Made by a program: the position numbers and the translations under genes | Part shown: positions 5,607 through 13,767 of the stretch, piece after piece | Layout: the number at the start of each line of letters is the position of its first letter | How positions within the stretch are numbered: position 1 is the stretch's first letter | The notes under the pieces: generated by a model | Seen by the model: only the letters and a program-made list of their open reading frames with translations | Told to the model about the DNA's origin: nothing | The model's database searches: none | Source of the DNA: JABFRZ01 sp964631945 | GTDB taxonomy: Bacteria > Planctomycetota > UBA1135 > GCA-002686595 | Reading direction: 5' to 3' | Assembly: GCA_964631945.1 (NCBI GenBank) | Contig: CAZWAY010000003.1 | Coordinates: forward strand, 62,001-126,000 | DNA: 64,000 nt

Positions 5607-8600
5607 ATGATCCCCCGCATCATCGAATTCTGCGCCAAGAACAAGTTCTTGGTGCTGATCATCACGGCAGTGGTCGTGGCCCTCGGCATCTGGAGCGTTC
5701 GGAACATCGCGCTCGACGCGATCCCCGACCTCTCCGACACCCAGGTGATCGTCTACTCGCGCTGGGACCGCAGCCCCGACATCGTCGAAGACCAGGTCAC
5801 CTACCCGATCGTCTCCGCGCTCTTGGGAGCGCCGAAGGTCAAGGCGATCCGCGGCTTCTCGGACTTCGGCTATTCCTACGTCTACATCATCTTCGAGGAT
5901 GGGACCGACATCTACTGGGCGCGCAGCCGCACGCTCGAGTACCTGAGCAAGATCCTGCCGAAGCTACCCGAGGGCGTGAGCACGGAGCTTGGTCCCGACG
6001 CGACCGGCGTGGGCTGGGTATACCAGTACGCGCTGGTCGACCGCAGCGGGAAGAACGACCTGGCCGAGCTGCGCAGCTTCCAGGACTGGCGCCTGCGCTA
6101 CTGGCTCCAGAGCGTCCCCGGCGTCGCCGAGGTTGCTCCTTTCGGCGGCTTCCAGCTCCAGTACCAGGTGAACGTCGATCCGGTGCGCCTGGCCGCGTAC
6201 GGGATACCGATCCAGCGGGTCGTGGATGCGATCCGCGCCAACAACAACGACGTCGGCGGCCGACTAGTCGAGTTCAGCGGCGCCGAGTACATGGTTCGGG
6301 GGCGAGGCTACGCGCGCTCGATCGAGGAGATCGAGCAGATCTCCGTCGGAGCCGACGCGCAGGGGGTCCCCATCCTCGTGAAGAGCCTGGGACAGGTTTC
6401 GCTCGGTCCCGACATCCGTCGCGGGCTGGGCGAGCTCGACGGCCAGGGCGACGCGGTCGGCGGGATCGTGGTGATGCGCCACGGTGAGAACGCGCTCAAG
6501 GTCATCGAGCGGGTGCGCGAGAAGCTCGCGGAGGTCCGGCCGTTCTTGCCCGGAGGGGTCGAGATCGTCCCGACCTACGACCGCTCGGAGCTCATCCGCG
6601 AATCGATCGAGACCCTGACACACGAGCTCTTGTCTGCGCTGGTGGTCGTGAGCCTGGTGATCCTGTTGTTCCTCTGGCACTTCCCCTCGGCCGTCGTCCC
6701 GATCGTCACGATCCCGATCTCGATCCTGCTGGCCTTCATCCCGATGCACCTTCTCGGGGTGAGCTCGAACATCATGTCGATCTCGGGCATCACGATCTCG
6801 ATCGGGGTGCTGGTCGACGGGGCGATCGTGGAGGTCGAGAACGCGTACAAGCGGCTCGAGAAGTGGATCGAAGGCGGACGCGTGGGCGACTTCCACGCCG
6901 TGCGCCTCTCGGCCTTGAAGGAGGTCGGTCCCTCGGTCTTCTTCTCGCTGCTCGTGATCGCGGTCGGATTCCTGCCGATCTTCGCGCTCGAGGAGCAGGA
7001 GGGGCGCCTCTTCAAGCCGCTCGCCTACACCAAGAACCTGACCATGGCGATCGCTGCCGTGCTCGCGATCACGCTCGACCCGGCGGTGCGGATGCTCTTC
7101 ACGCGCATGGACTTCCTGCGCTTCCGCCCGCGCCCCCTCGCGTGGCTCGTGAACCAGGTCACGGTGGGGCGCTACTACCCCGAGGAAAAGCACCCGATCA
7201 GCCGCATCCTCTTCCGGCTCTACGAGAAGCCCTGCCGCTGGGTCGTTCGGCACTGGGCCTTGACCATCACGGGCGCGCTCGTCCTCGTGGCCACGACCGT
7301 CCCAGTGTTCCTGAAGCTCGGCTCGGAGTTCATGCCGCCCCTCTGGGAGGGGGACCTCGTCTACATGCCGATCACGTTCCCCGGCATCTCGACGACCGAG
7401 GCGCAGCGGCTGATGCACGTCACCGATCAAGTGCTGATGGGCGTGCCCGAAGTGGAGCACGTCCACGGAAAAGCCGGCCGGGCCGAGACCTCCACCGACC
7501 CAGCCCCGCTCTCGATGCTCGAGACGGTCGTGAAACTCAGGCCGAGCTCGGAATGGCGCGCGAAGGAGCGCTGGTTCTCGGACTGGCCGCGCTGGCTCAA
7601 GGCGCCGCTCGCTTCGGTCTGGCCGGAGCACATCAGCAAGGACGAACTCCTCGATGACTTCTACCAGAGGCTCCAGGTCACGGGCACGAGCTACTCCATG
7701 CTCGGCCCGATCCGGAACCGCATCGACATGCTCTCGACCGGCGTGCGCACCCCGATCGGCATCAAGGTGCTGGGCGACGATCTGGTCACGATCGAGCGCA
7801 TCGCCGTGGACATCGAAGGCATCCTGAAGGAGGTCCCCGGGACGCAGAGCGCCTTCGCCGAGCGGACGTCCGGAGGTTACTTCCTCGACTTCGAGCTCAA
7901 GCGCGATCGGCTCGCGCGCTACGGCCTTTCCGTGGAGGAAGCGGAGATGGTGGTGATGTCCGCCATCGGCGGCGAGACGGTGACGACCGCGATCCAGGGT
8001 CGCGAGCGCTACTCGGTGAACGTCCGCTACGCCCGCGAGCTGCGGGACGATCTCGCCGACCTCCACCGCGTTCTCGTAGCCGCGCCTTCCGGCGCTCAGA
8101 TCCCGCTCGAGGAGATCGCGGACCTGCGGCTCTCCGAGGGGCCGTCGATGATCCGCAACGAGAACGGGCTCCTCGCGGGCTACGTCTACGTCACGACCTC
8201 GGATCCCGACATCGGCGGCTACGTCGAGCGTGCGAAAGAGGCCGTGCGCGAAAAACTGCAGCCAGTCCCGGGCTTCTCGATCCTATGGAGCGGCCAGTAC
8301 GAGAACATCTTGCGCGTGAAGGAACGCATGAAGGTTGTGCTCCCCATCACGTTCTTCCTGATCGCGATGCTGCTCTACTGGAACACGAAGTCATCCGTGA
8401 AGACGGCGATCGTTCTGCTCGCCGTTCCCTTCTCTGCGATCGGCGCGTTCTGGCTGCTCTACGCGCTCGGCTACAACCTCTCGATCGCCGTCTGGGTGGG
8501 CGTGATCGCGCTCATGGGGCTCGACGCGGAGACGGGCGTGTTCATGCTGCTCTTCCTCGACCTCTCCTGGCACGAGCGCGCGCGCGCTGGAGCGATGAAG

Positions 8601-8900
8601 ACCTTTGCTGACCTGGAAGAAGCAATCGTGCACGGCGCAGTGAAGCGCATCCGGCCCAAGCTGATGACGGTCGCCTGTGCCTTCATCGGGCTCCTGCCCG
8701 TGATGTGGTCGACCGGAAGCGGCGCGGACATGATGAAGCGCGTGGCCGCGCCCATGATCGGAGGTCTCGTCACGAGCTTTGCGCTGGAGCTGCTCGTGTA
8801 CCCGGCCATCTATGCCCTGTGGAAGTGGCGCTTCGTGATGAGGCGCGGCACGGTCGACGTGTCGAAGCTCGATCTTCCCGCTCTTGGAGGACACGCATGA
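5607..8900 (+). CDS. cusA: CusA/CzcA-family heavy-metal RND efflux pump
   Basis: The inner-membrane proton-driven pump, 1097 residues as usual for the family, with twelve expected membrane segments (first at about 10-30, then clusters near 345-500 and 905-1060). The N-terminal LDAIPDLSD and the segment-four motif VDGAIVEVENAYKRLE mark the heavy-metal (HME) RND group. Methionines are kept in EFMPP, LVYMP and PAPLSML, which by eye resembles the Cu/Ag branch more than the Zn/Co/Ni branch; metal choice is inference. It starts 30 bases after the adaptor gene, and its stop overlaps the outer-membrane gene's ATG (ATGA), as in a cusBAC-type operon. Confidence 0.92.
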   Translation: MIPRIIEFCAKNKFLVLIITAVVVALGIWSVRNIALDAIPDLSDTQVIVYSRWDRSPDIVEDQVTYPIVSALLGAPKVKAIRGFSDFGYSYVYIIFEDGTDIYWARSRTLEYLSKILPKLPEGVSTELGPDATGVGWVYQYALVDRSGKNDLAELRSFQDWRLRYWLQSVPGVAEVAPFGGFQLQYQVNVDPVRLAAYGIPIQRVVDAIRANNNDVGGRLVEFSGAEYMVRGRGYARSIEEIEQISVGADAQGVPILVKSLGQVSLGPDIRRGLGELDGQGDAVGGIVVMRHGENALKVIERVREKLAEVRPFLPGGVEIVPTYDRSELIRESIETLTHELLSALVVVSLVILLFLWHFPSAVVPIVTIPISILLAFIPMHLLGVSSNIMSISGITISIGVLVDGAIVEVENAYKRLEKWIEGGRVGDFHAVRLSALKEVGPSVFFSLLVIAVGFLPIFALEEQEGRLFKPLAYTKNLTMAIAAVLAITLDPAVRMLFTRMDFLRFRPRPLAWLVNQVTVGRYYPEEKHPISRILFRLYEKPCRWVVRHWALTITGALVLVATTVPVFLKLGSEFMPPLWEGDLVYMPITFPGISTTEAQRLMHVTDQVLMGVPEVEHVHGKAGRAETSTDPAPLSMLETVVKLRPSSEWRAKERWFSDWPRWLKAPLASVWPEHISKDELLDDFYQRLQVTGTSYSMLGPIRNRIDMLSTGVRTPIGIKVLGDDLVTIERIAVDIEGILKEVPGTQSAFAERTSGGYFLDFELKRDRLARYGLSVEEAEMVVMSAIGGETVTTAIQGRERYSVNVRYARELRDDLADLHRVLVAAPSGAQIPLEEIADLRLSEGPSMIRNENGLLAGYVYVTTSDPDIGGYVERAKEAVREKLQPVPGFSILWSGQYENILRVKERMKVVLPITFFLIAMLLYWNTKSSVKTAIVLLAVPFSAIGAFWLLYALGYNLSIAVWVGVIALMGLDAETGVFMLLFLDLSWHERARAGAMKTFADLEEAIVHGAVKRIRPKLMTVACAFIGLLPVMWSTGSGADMMKRVAAPMIGGLVTSFALELLVYPAIYALWKWRFVMRRGTVDVSKLDLPALGGHA

Positions 8901-10252
8901 AACCCTTGAGTCGAGCGCTCTTCCTGTCGTTGCTCTTCGTTCCTCTCGGGGCGGCCTGCGCCATCCATCCACGCGGCGAGCGCGAGGAGCGAGCACGCGC
9001 GCTCGAAGCGGGCCGAGGGTTCGAGAAAGATGCGGAGCCTCTGCCCCTTCCCGAGGAACCCGCGTCCGAGGACTACCTGCGCCGGGCCTTCTTCGCGAGC
9101 GCCACACTCCGCCAGCGCTACTGGGAGTGGCGGGCTGCGCTGGAACGCATCCCGCAGGAGGCGAGCCCGCCCAATCTCGCGCTCACCTTCAGCACCCTCT
9201 TCAACGACGACAACCTGAAAGCCTGGGACCGCACCACGCTCTTCCTCTCGAACGACCCGATGACGAACATTCCGCTGCCATCGAAGCTCGCGACGGCAGG
9301 CCGGCGGGCGCTCGAGGAGGCGCGCGCGGCGGGGCTGCGCTTCGAGGCCGAGAAGTTCCGCTTGCAGGCCGAGGTGCTCTCGCTCTACCTCGACCTTGCG
9401 TTGCACGGAGAGCTGATCCGCATCCAGGAGGCGCGCATCGAGCTCCTCGCGCGCAGGAAGGGCGAGGCTGAAGCGGCTGTCCTGTCGGGGAGGAGGACCA
9501 CCCAGGATCTCCTCGCTGCCCAGGACGAGCTCGACCGCGCGGACAGCGAGCTGAAGACGCTCCACGCCCAGCTCCCGCCTCTCGCGGCGCGCATGAACAC
9601 GCTGATCGGGCGCGGACCGTACGAGCGCGTGCCCCTACCGGACTCCATCCCCGAACCGCGTCCAATCACGGCGGGCGATGCCGAGCTCATCGCCCTCGCT
9701 GCCGAGCGCAGCCCCGAACTCGCGGCCCTGGCGCGAGAGGTCGCCGGCAAGGAGGAGGCGCTCGAGCTCGCCCGGCTGAGCCGCCTTCCCGACATCAACC
9801 CGCTCGTCAGCGTCACCGGAAGCGTCTCGCAGACCCTGGGGGCGATGCTCGTCCTGCCGACGCGCGTGGAAGCGATCCGGGCCGGGATCGAGGGAGCCCA
9901 GGCCATGCTGGCCGCCGCCCAAGCCGCCCGCGAGCAGTACGCGCGTGACCTCGCGGCGAGCTTCGTCCTGAACCTGCTCGTGCTGCACAACTCCGAACGC
10001 CAGGCGAGGCTCTTCGAGGAGACGTTCATTCCGCGCGCCGAGCTAGCGATCGAGCTCTCCCAGGCGAGCTACATCGCCGGGCAGGTCTCGCTCTCCGAAG
10101 CCGTGGAGCCCGAACTCGCGTTGCTCGACGCACGCCTCGCGCGCGCCAGGTTCCTGACCGAGCGCGAGAAGGCCCTGGTAGCGATCGAGACCTGGTCCGC
10201 CCTCGACGTGGAGGCGCTCCACGCGGTCGTTCCGGGGTCCACGGGAATGTGA
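8897..10252 (+). CDS. cusC: TolC/CusC-family outer-membrane efflux lipoprotein
   Basis: The outer-membrane channel subunit, 451 residues. The signal peptide ends LGAAC (C21), so the mature protein is probably lipid-anchored, as CusC is. Two long coiled-coil repeats follow (about 140-230 and 340-430), rich in AARxxL and ELxRAxxEL heptads typical of the TolC alpha-barrel. The start is the ATG that overlaps the pump gene's stop, which gives a clean lipoprotein signal. With the adaptor and pump it completes a metal-export path out of the cell. Confidence 0.88.
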   Translation: MKPLSRALFLSLLFVPLGAACAIHPRGEREERARALEAGRGFEKDAEPLPLPEEPASEDYLRRAFFASATLRQRYWEWRAALERIPQEASPPNLALTFSTLFNDDNLKAWDRTTLFLSNDPMTNIPLPSKLATAGRRALEEARAAGLRFEAEKFRLQAEVLSLYLDLALHGELIRIQEARIELLARRKGEAEAAVLSGRRTTQDLLAAQDELDRADSELKTLHAQLPPLAARMNTLIGRGPYERVPLPDSIPEPRPITAGDAELIALAAERSPELAALAREVAGKEEALELARLSRLPDINPLVSVTGSVSQTLGAMLVLPTRVEAIRAGIEGAQAMLAAAQAAREQYARDLAASFVLNLLVLHNSERQARLFEETFIPRAELAIELSQASYIAGQVSLSEAVEPELALLDARLARARFLTEREKALVAIETWSALDVEALHAVVPGSTGM

Positions 10253-10259
10253 GGTACGG

Positions 10260-11984
10260 ATGTCCACCACGATGCAAAGTCCGCCTCGCTCCGGAACAGA
10301 TTGGAGCCCCGCCCTCGCGACGCTCCTCCTGTTGACCGGATCCTGCATCACCCCCCAGATCGTGCTCGAGAGCGACAAGGGAGCGATCGACCTGCGCGAG
10401 TTCCCCGCCGGCACGGAGTTGGTAGAGCTCGCAGTCGGCGACGATGCGAAGCTGCGCGGCGTCTTCGTACCCGCCGACCCGGAGGCGCCCGTGGTGGTGC
10501 ACTTCCTGGAGTCTGGCTGCTCCATCACCCAGGGTTCGATCTCGTTCCCTTCGCTGGAAGCGGTCTGGCAGCTCCGCGACCTCGGATTCGCCTCGCTCTC
10601 GGTGGACTATCAGGGCGTCGGAACCTCGAGCGGCAAGCGCTCCTCGGAGAACATCCGCGCCGACGCCAGCACGGTCTTCGCGGAGGCTCGTCGGCGGGCA
10701 GGCGGAGCCGAGAACCGCGTCCTCTTGCGGGGGCTTTCGATCGGCGCTCTCGCGTCGGCGAGTCTGCTGGAGGAGGGGCGCGAGCCCGCGGCTGTCGTGC
10801 TCGTCGCGCCGGTACGGAGCGAGACGGTGGCCGTTCACCACGTGGGACGCACGATGGCCGAACCGCTCGACGAGATCCTGGGCTTCTTCATGAAGGCGGC
10901 GACGGACATCAACCTCATGGACGCGCTCCAGGGCAAAACGATCCCCATGCTCATCGTCCTCGGCGAGAGGGACGAGCTCCTGCCCGAAGTCGAGCGGCGC
11001 TTCCTACGCTATGCGGTGCGCTCGACGCGTGGGCGGCTCCACGAACGCCCGGGCGAGGACCACATCGACACTGTCCTCGAGGCCCACAAGTTGTTCCCAG
11101 AGGAGTTTGAGTTCTATCGGGAACTCTTCCCGCTCCTGCCGCCCGTCTCGTCGCGTGTCGAGCGAGTGCTCGCCGGCCTCGACGCTGAGGAGCGAGGCTT
11201 GCTTGAGGCGAACCCGGAATGGCGGCAGAGGCTGACCTTGCTCGAGTCGCGCTGGTTCGTCGACTCACCCGTGCTCGCCGCGGCGCTGGCTCTCACTCCT
11301 CCCGAATCACCGGCTCGCGATCGGCAACGCGTGGATTGGCTCCGCAGGCTACCGATCGAGGACGTGCGCGGGTTACCGCTGCAAGCCTTGGTCGCGCTCG
11401 TCGATATGACGGACGACTCGGGACCCCTCGACCCCGACGAGCTTCCCGCGATGGAGCGCCTGGTCGCGGAGTGGCGCGCGGTCGACGGAGACGTGCTCAC
11501 TGCTGAGGAGATCGTCGCGCATGCCCATGCGCTTCGCTTGGAGGACGAGGCCCGACTGCCGGCTTCGGGGACGCGTCGCTACGTCGAGCTCTACGAGGGT
11601 GAACGACTGGTGCGCCGTGCAGCCTCCCCCGAGTCGCAAGCAAGCGTTCCGCCGCGCCTGAAGTTGCCTCCCGAGGCTGCCATCCGACAAGCCGTCCTCC
11701 TCTTGCTCAAGGCCGCCGGCATGCCGGCGCGCCCTTGTGAAGTCGAGGCCTTGGAAGTCTGGAGCGGTGCAGTTTGGCAGAAGCTGCGCTTGTCACGCGA
11801 ATGGCCGGAGACCTGCCGCAAGCCTCATCGACTCGAGCGGGAGTCTCCTCCTTCCACGATCTCGATCATGGCCACAGTCGAGCGTCGACGTCGAGGCGCT
11901 GCGCTCGGTGCGCACGAATGCAACCTCCATGCGCTGAGAAACGAACATTCCCTTTCATTCCACCAACAACGAGAAGAAACATGA
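10260..11984 (+). CDS. Alpha/beta-hydrolase lipoprotein in the efflux operon
   Basis: Starting eight bases after the channel gene, this 574-residue protein has a lipoprotein signal (LLLLTGSC) and an alpha/beta-hydrolase core: VVHFLESGC as oxyanion region, nucleophile elbow RGLSIGA near residue 160, an acid in LGERDEL and a histidine in GEDHID. The C-terminal 280 residues match no domain I know; the last 50 or so look low in coding character, although the frame stays open until its stop overlaps the next ATG. Substrate unknown. Placement between pump and metal-binding genes suggests an envelope role under metal stress, which is inference. Confidence 0.75.
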   Translation: MSTTMQSPPRSGTDWSPALATLLLLTGSCITPQIVLESDKGAIDLREFPAGTELVELAVGDDAKLRGVFVPADPEAPVVVHFLESGCSITQGSISFPSLEAVWQLRDLGFASLSVDYQGVGTSSGKRSSENIRADASTVFAEARRRAGGAENRVLLRGLSIGALASASLLEEGREPAAVVLVAPVRSETVAVHHVGRTMAEPLDEILGFFMKAATDINLMDALQGKTIPMLIVLGERDELLPEVERRFLRYAVRSTRGRLHERPGEDHIDTVLEAHKLFPEEFEFYRELFPLLPPVSSRVERVLAGLDAEERGLLEANPEWRQRLTLLESRWFVDSPVLAAALALTPPESPARDRQRVDWLRRLPIEDVRGLPLQALVALVDMTDDSGPLDPDELPAMERLVAEWRAVDGDVLTAEEIVAHAHALRLEDEARLPASGTRRYVELYEGERLVRRAASPESQASVPPRLKLPPEAAIRQAVLLLLKAAGMPARPCEVEALEVWSGAVWQKLRLSREWPETCRKPHRLERESPPSTISIMATVERRRRGAALGAHECNLHALRNEHSLSFHQQREET

Positions 11985-12895
11985 AGGATTCCCTGAGCAA
12001 TATGATCCCTCTGATCATCGCCATCGCGGCTGTGTCGACCTGGGTTACGGCCCCCGTCGCCGCACAGGGCTGCGAGGGCCGAGCGAACAAGACCTGCTGC
12101 GGCACGGGCTGGAGTGCGAGCGCTTCTGATCAGCAGCCGACCAAGCCGCCCGCGACCTCTCCGGCCGCTCGCGACGTCGGCGATCCCTACCCGCTCACCA
12201 CATGCCCCGTTTCGGGCGAGAAGCTCGGGGCGATGGGCGAGCCCGTCATCAAGGTTATCGACGGCCGCGAGTTCCGCTTCTGCTGCCTGAGCTGCCCGCC
12301 GAAGTTCGAGAAGGACCCGGGGAAGTACCTGGGAAGGGTCGACGACCAGATCATCCAGGACCAGTTGCGCCTGTACCCCCTCGACGCCTCGGTCGTCAGC
12401 GGCAAGAAGCTCGGTGACGAAGCGAAGCCATTCGACTTCGTCTACCGCAACCGGCTCATCCGGCTCGCGAACGAGGCCGAGAAGGCGGAGTTCCTGGCCA
12501 AGGCTTCGGACTACATGGCGAAGCTCGACAAGTCGGTCGCCTCGCTCCAGGGCGAACACTATCCGCTCAAGGCCTGCGTCGTCGACTCGATGACGCTTGG
12601 CAACAATCCCGCAGAGTTCGTCGCCGACGGGCGCCTCATCCGGGTGTGCAACCAGAAGGACCGTGAGGCGTTCACGAAGGACCCCGCTCGGTTCCTGACG
12701 ACGTTGGACGAAGCTTGGAAGGTGAAGGGTGGCTATCCCGCGGCCAGCGCGCCAGCTGGAGCCGGCGTGAAGTCCTCCGGGAAGAGCGCCGAACCCAAGG
12801 CCACGTACACCTGCCCGATGCACCCCGATGTCGTGAAAGACAAGCCCGGACAGTGCCCGAAGTGCGGCATGGTTCTCGCCAAGAAGCAGAAGTGA
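11981..12895 (+). CDS. Periplasmic protein with three YHS-like units and a C-terminal heavy-metal-binding motif
   Basis: The 304-residue secreted protein has a signal peptide ending near AAQG (residue 29), a Cys patch (GCEG...TCCGTG), and three related units of about 60 residues starting DPYPLTTCPVSG, LYPLDASVVSG and HYPLKACVVDS. The first keeps FRFCCLSCPPKF, as in YHS metal-binding domains; the second has lost its cysteines. The C-terminus is a CPMHP...C-x2-CGM motif like those on the CusB-type adaptor. ATG 11981 overlaps the hydrolase stop. Likely a soft-metal buffer or donor for the pump. Confidence 0.8.
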   Translation: MKDSLSNMIPLIIAIAAVSTWVTAPVAAQGCEGRANKTCCGTGWSASASDQQPTKPPATSPAARDVGDPYPLTTCPVSGEKLGAMGEPVIKVIDGREFRFCCLSCPPKFEKDPGKYLGRVDDQIIQDQLRLYPLDASVVSGKKLGDEAKPFDFVYRNRLIRLANEAEKAEFLAKASDYMAKLDKSVASLQGEHYPLKACVVDSMTLGNNPAEFVADGRLIRVCNQKDREAFTKDPARFLTTLDEAWKVKGGYPAASAPAGAGVKSSGKSAEPKATYTCPMHPDVVKDKPGQCPKCGMVLAKKQK

Positions 12896-12948
12896 TCCAC
12901 CACGGCCCCACCCCTTCCAGAAAAACGGCACTCTTCGCGAGGTACGAC

Positions 12949-13182
12949 ATGAAGACGATGGCAGCGATTCTGATGGCTCTCGTGCTCACTCCGGCCTGCA
13001 CCTGCTTCGGTGATTGGGGCTGCTGCGGAGGTCCTCCGCCAGCTCCGCCGCCGGGTACGAGTGCCCCGGCCAACGCTCCGCCCGGGACGGTCGCTTACAC
13101 TTGTCCGATGCACCCTGATGTCGTCACGACCTCTCCAGGGAACTGCCCGAAGTGCGGGATGCAGCTCGTTCCCAAACAGTAG
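12949..13182 (+). CDS. Small lipoprotein with heavy-metal-binding CPMHP motif
   Basis: A 77-residue lipoprotein: the signal ends LTPAC (C17), followed by CTCFGDWGCCGG and a Pro/Ala-rich linker, then YTCPMHPDVV...C-x2-CGMQL. It is essentially one heavy-metal-binding motif on a lipid anchor. ATG 12949 gives the lipobox in the right place. It is the last gene of the metal island, 53 bases after the previous one, and a hairpin follows the stop. Confidence 0.8.
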   Translation: MKTMAAILMALVLTPACTCFGDWGCCGGPPPAPPPGTSAPANAPPGTVAYTCPMHPDVVTTSPGNCPKCGMQLVPKQ

Positions 13183-13193
13183 GCGTCCGGCAA

Positions 13194-13220
13194 GGGGCGG
13201 CGCTGCCGGCGAGCCGCCTC
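13194..13220 (+). terminator. Hairpin after the metal-resistance operon
   Basis: GGGGCGGC (13194-13201) pairs with GCCGCCTC (13213-13220), eight pairs with one G-T, around an 11-nt loop, starting 12 bases after the last stop of the island. There is no T-run, so it is only terminator-like. Confidence 0.4.
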
Positions 13221-13339
13221 AGTGCTGGGCCTCGATCTCAGGGAGCTCCAGCGAGCTCTCCGCCAAATCGCCGCTTCGCCTTCGCGTCAGGTTCGGTGCG
13301 GTGCCATGGTGAACGGCCGCTCGCTGACGGCACACGCTC

Positions 13340-13438
13340 TCATTCCGTCACCGCCCTGAGTATCGCGAGGATCGCTGCCTTGAGCGGGGTCGGAAGCATC
13401 GGCCACACACGCACGACCGAGTCGAGATCAAGGTCGGC
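13340..13438 (-). pseudogene. Relic C-terminal tail of a recombinase-type gene
   Basis: On the minus strand a short open tail ends at 13340 with DLDLDSVV, WPMLP, LKAAILAILRA. A tail with W-P-x-LP and (R/K)AxIxA is one I associate with site-specific recombinases of this bacterial group; that link is from memory. No start, catalytic domain or ribosome site is visible, and codon phase is lost upstream. The rest of 13221-13767 shows no convincing gene; it also has an imperfect hairpin at 13587-13619 (arms CCTGCA and TGCAGG). Confidence 0.35.
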
Positions 13439-13767
13439 CCCACGCTTTCGCTTCGAGCGGCATCGAGACGCAGCTTCTCGCTGCTCGACTGCTGGGGAAT
13501 CTGCTGAGGGCCGAGGAGGCGGCGTTGTAACTCCTTGCCCTTCAACACTTGCGGCGGTAGAGCAGTCGTTTCCTAACCTAACTCGTCCTGCAACCGGGAG
13601 GGCGACCCCCCCGTGCAGGCCTCGAGGACCGCCGCAGGTCGAACGGTCTTTCTCCGCATCGACCTTGGCGACGTCCTTCGGCCAGTTCGGCTCCCATGTC
13701 GCGCCTTTCGGGCAGCCGGATCGGGCGAGCATTTGGGTTGCCGAGGGGCGCAGGTAGGATCAGCCAT

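Noticed and set aside
6264..8066. 600-codon minus-strand frame inside the pump gene
   Set aside because: Asp/Arg/His-rich shadow of the RND gene; no ribosome site and no domain.
13587..13619. Integron attC site or tRNA arm
   Set aside because: The hairpin (CCTGCA/TGCAGG with an imperfect GC stem) lacks attC core sites and any tRNA-like loop; left as an unassigned inverted repeat.
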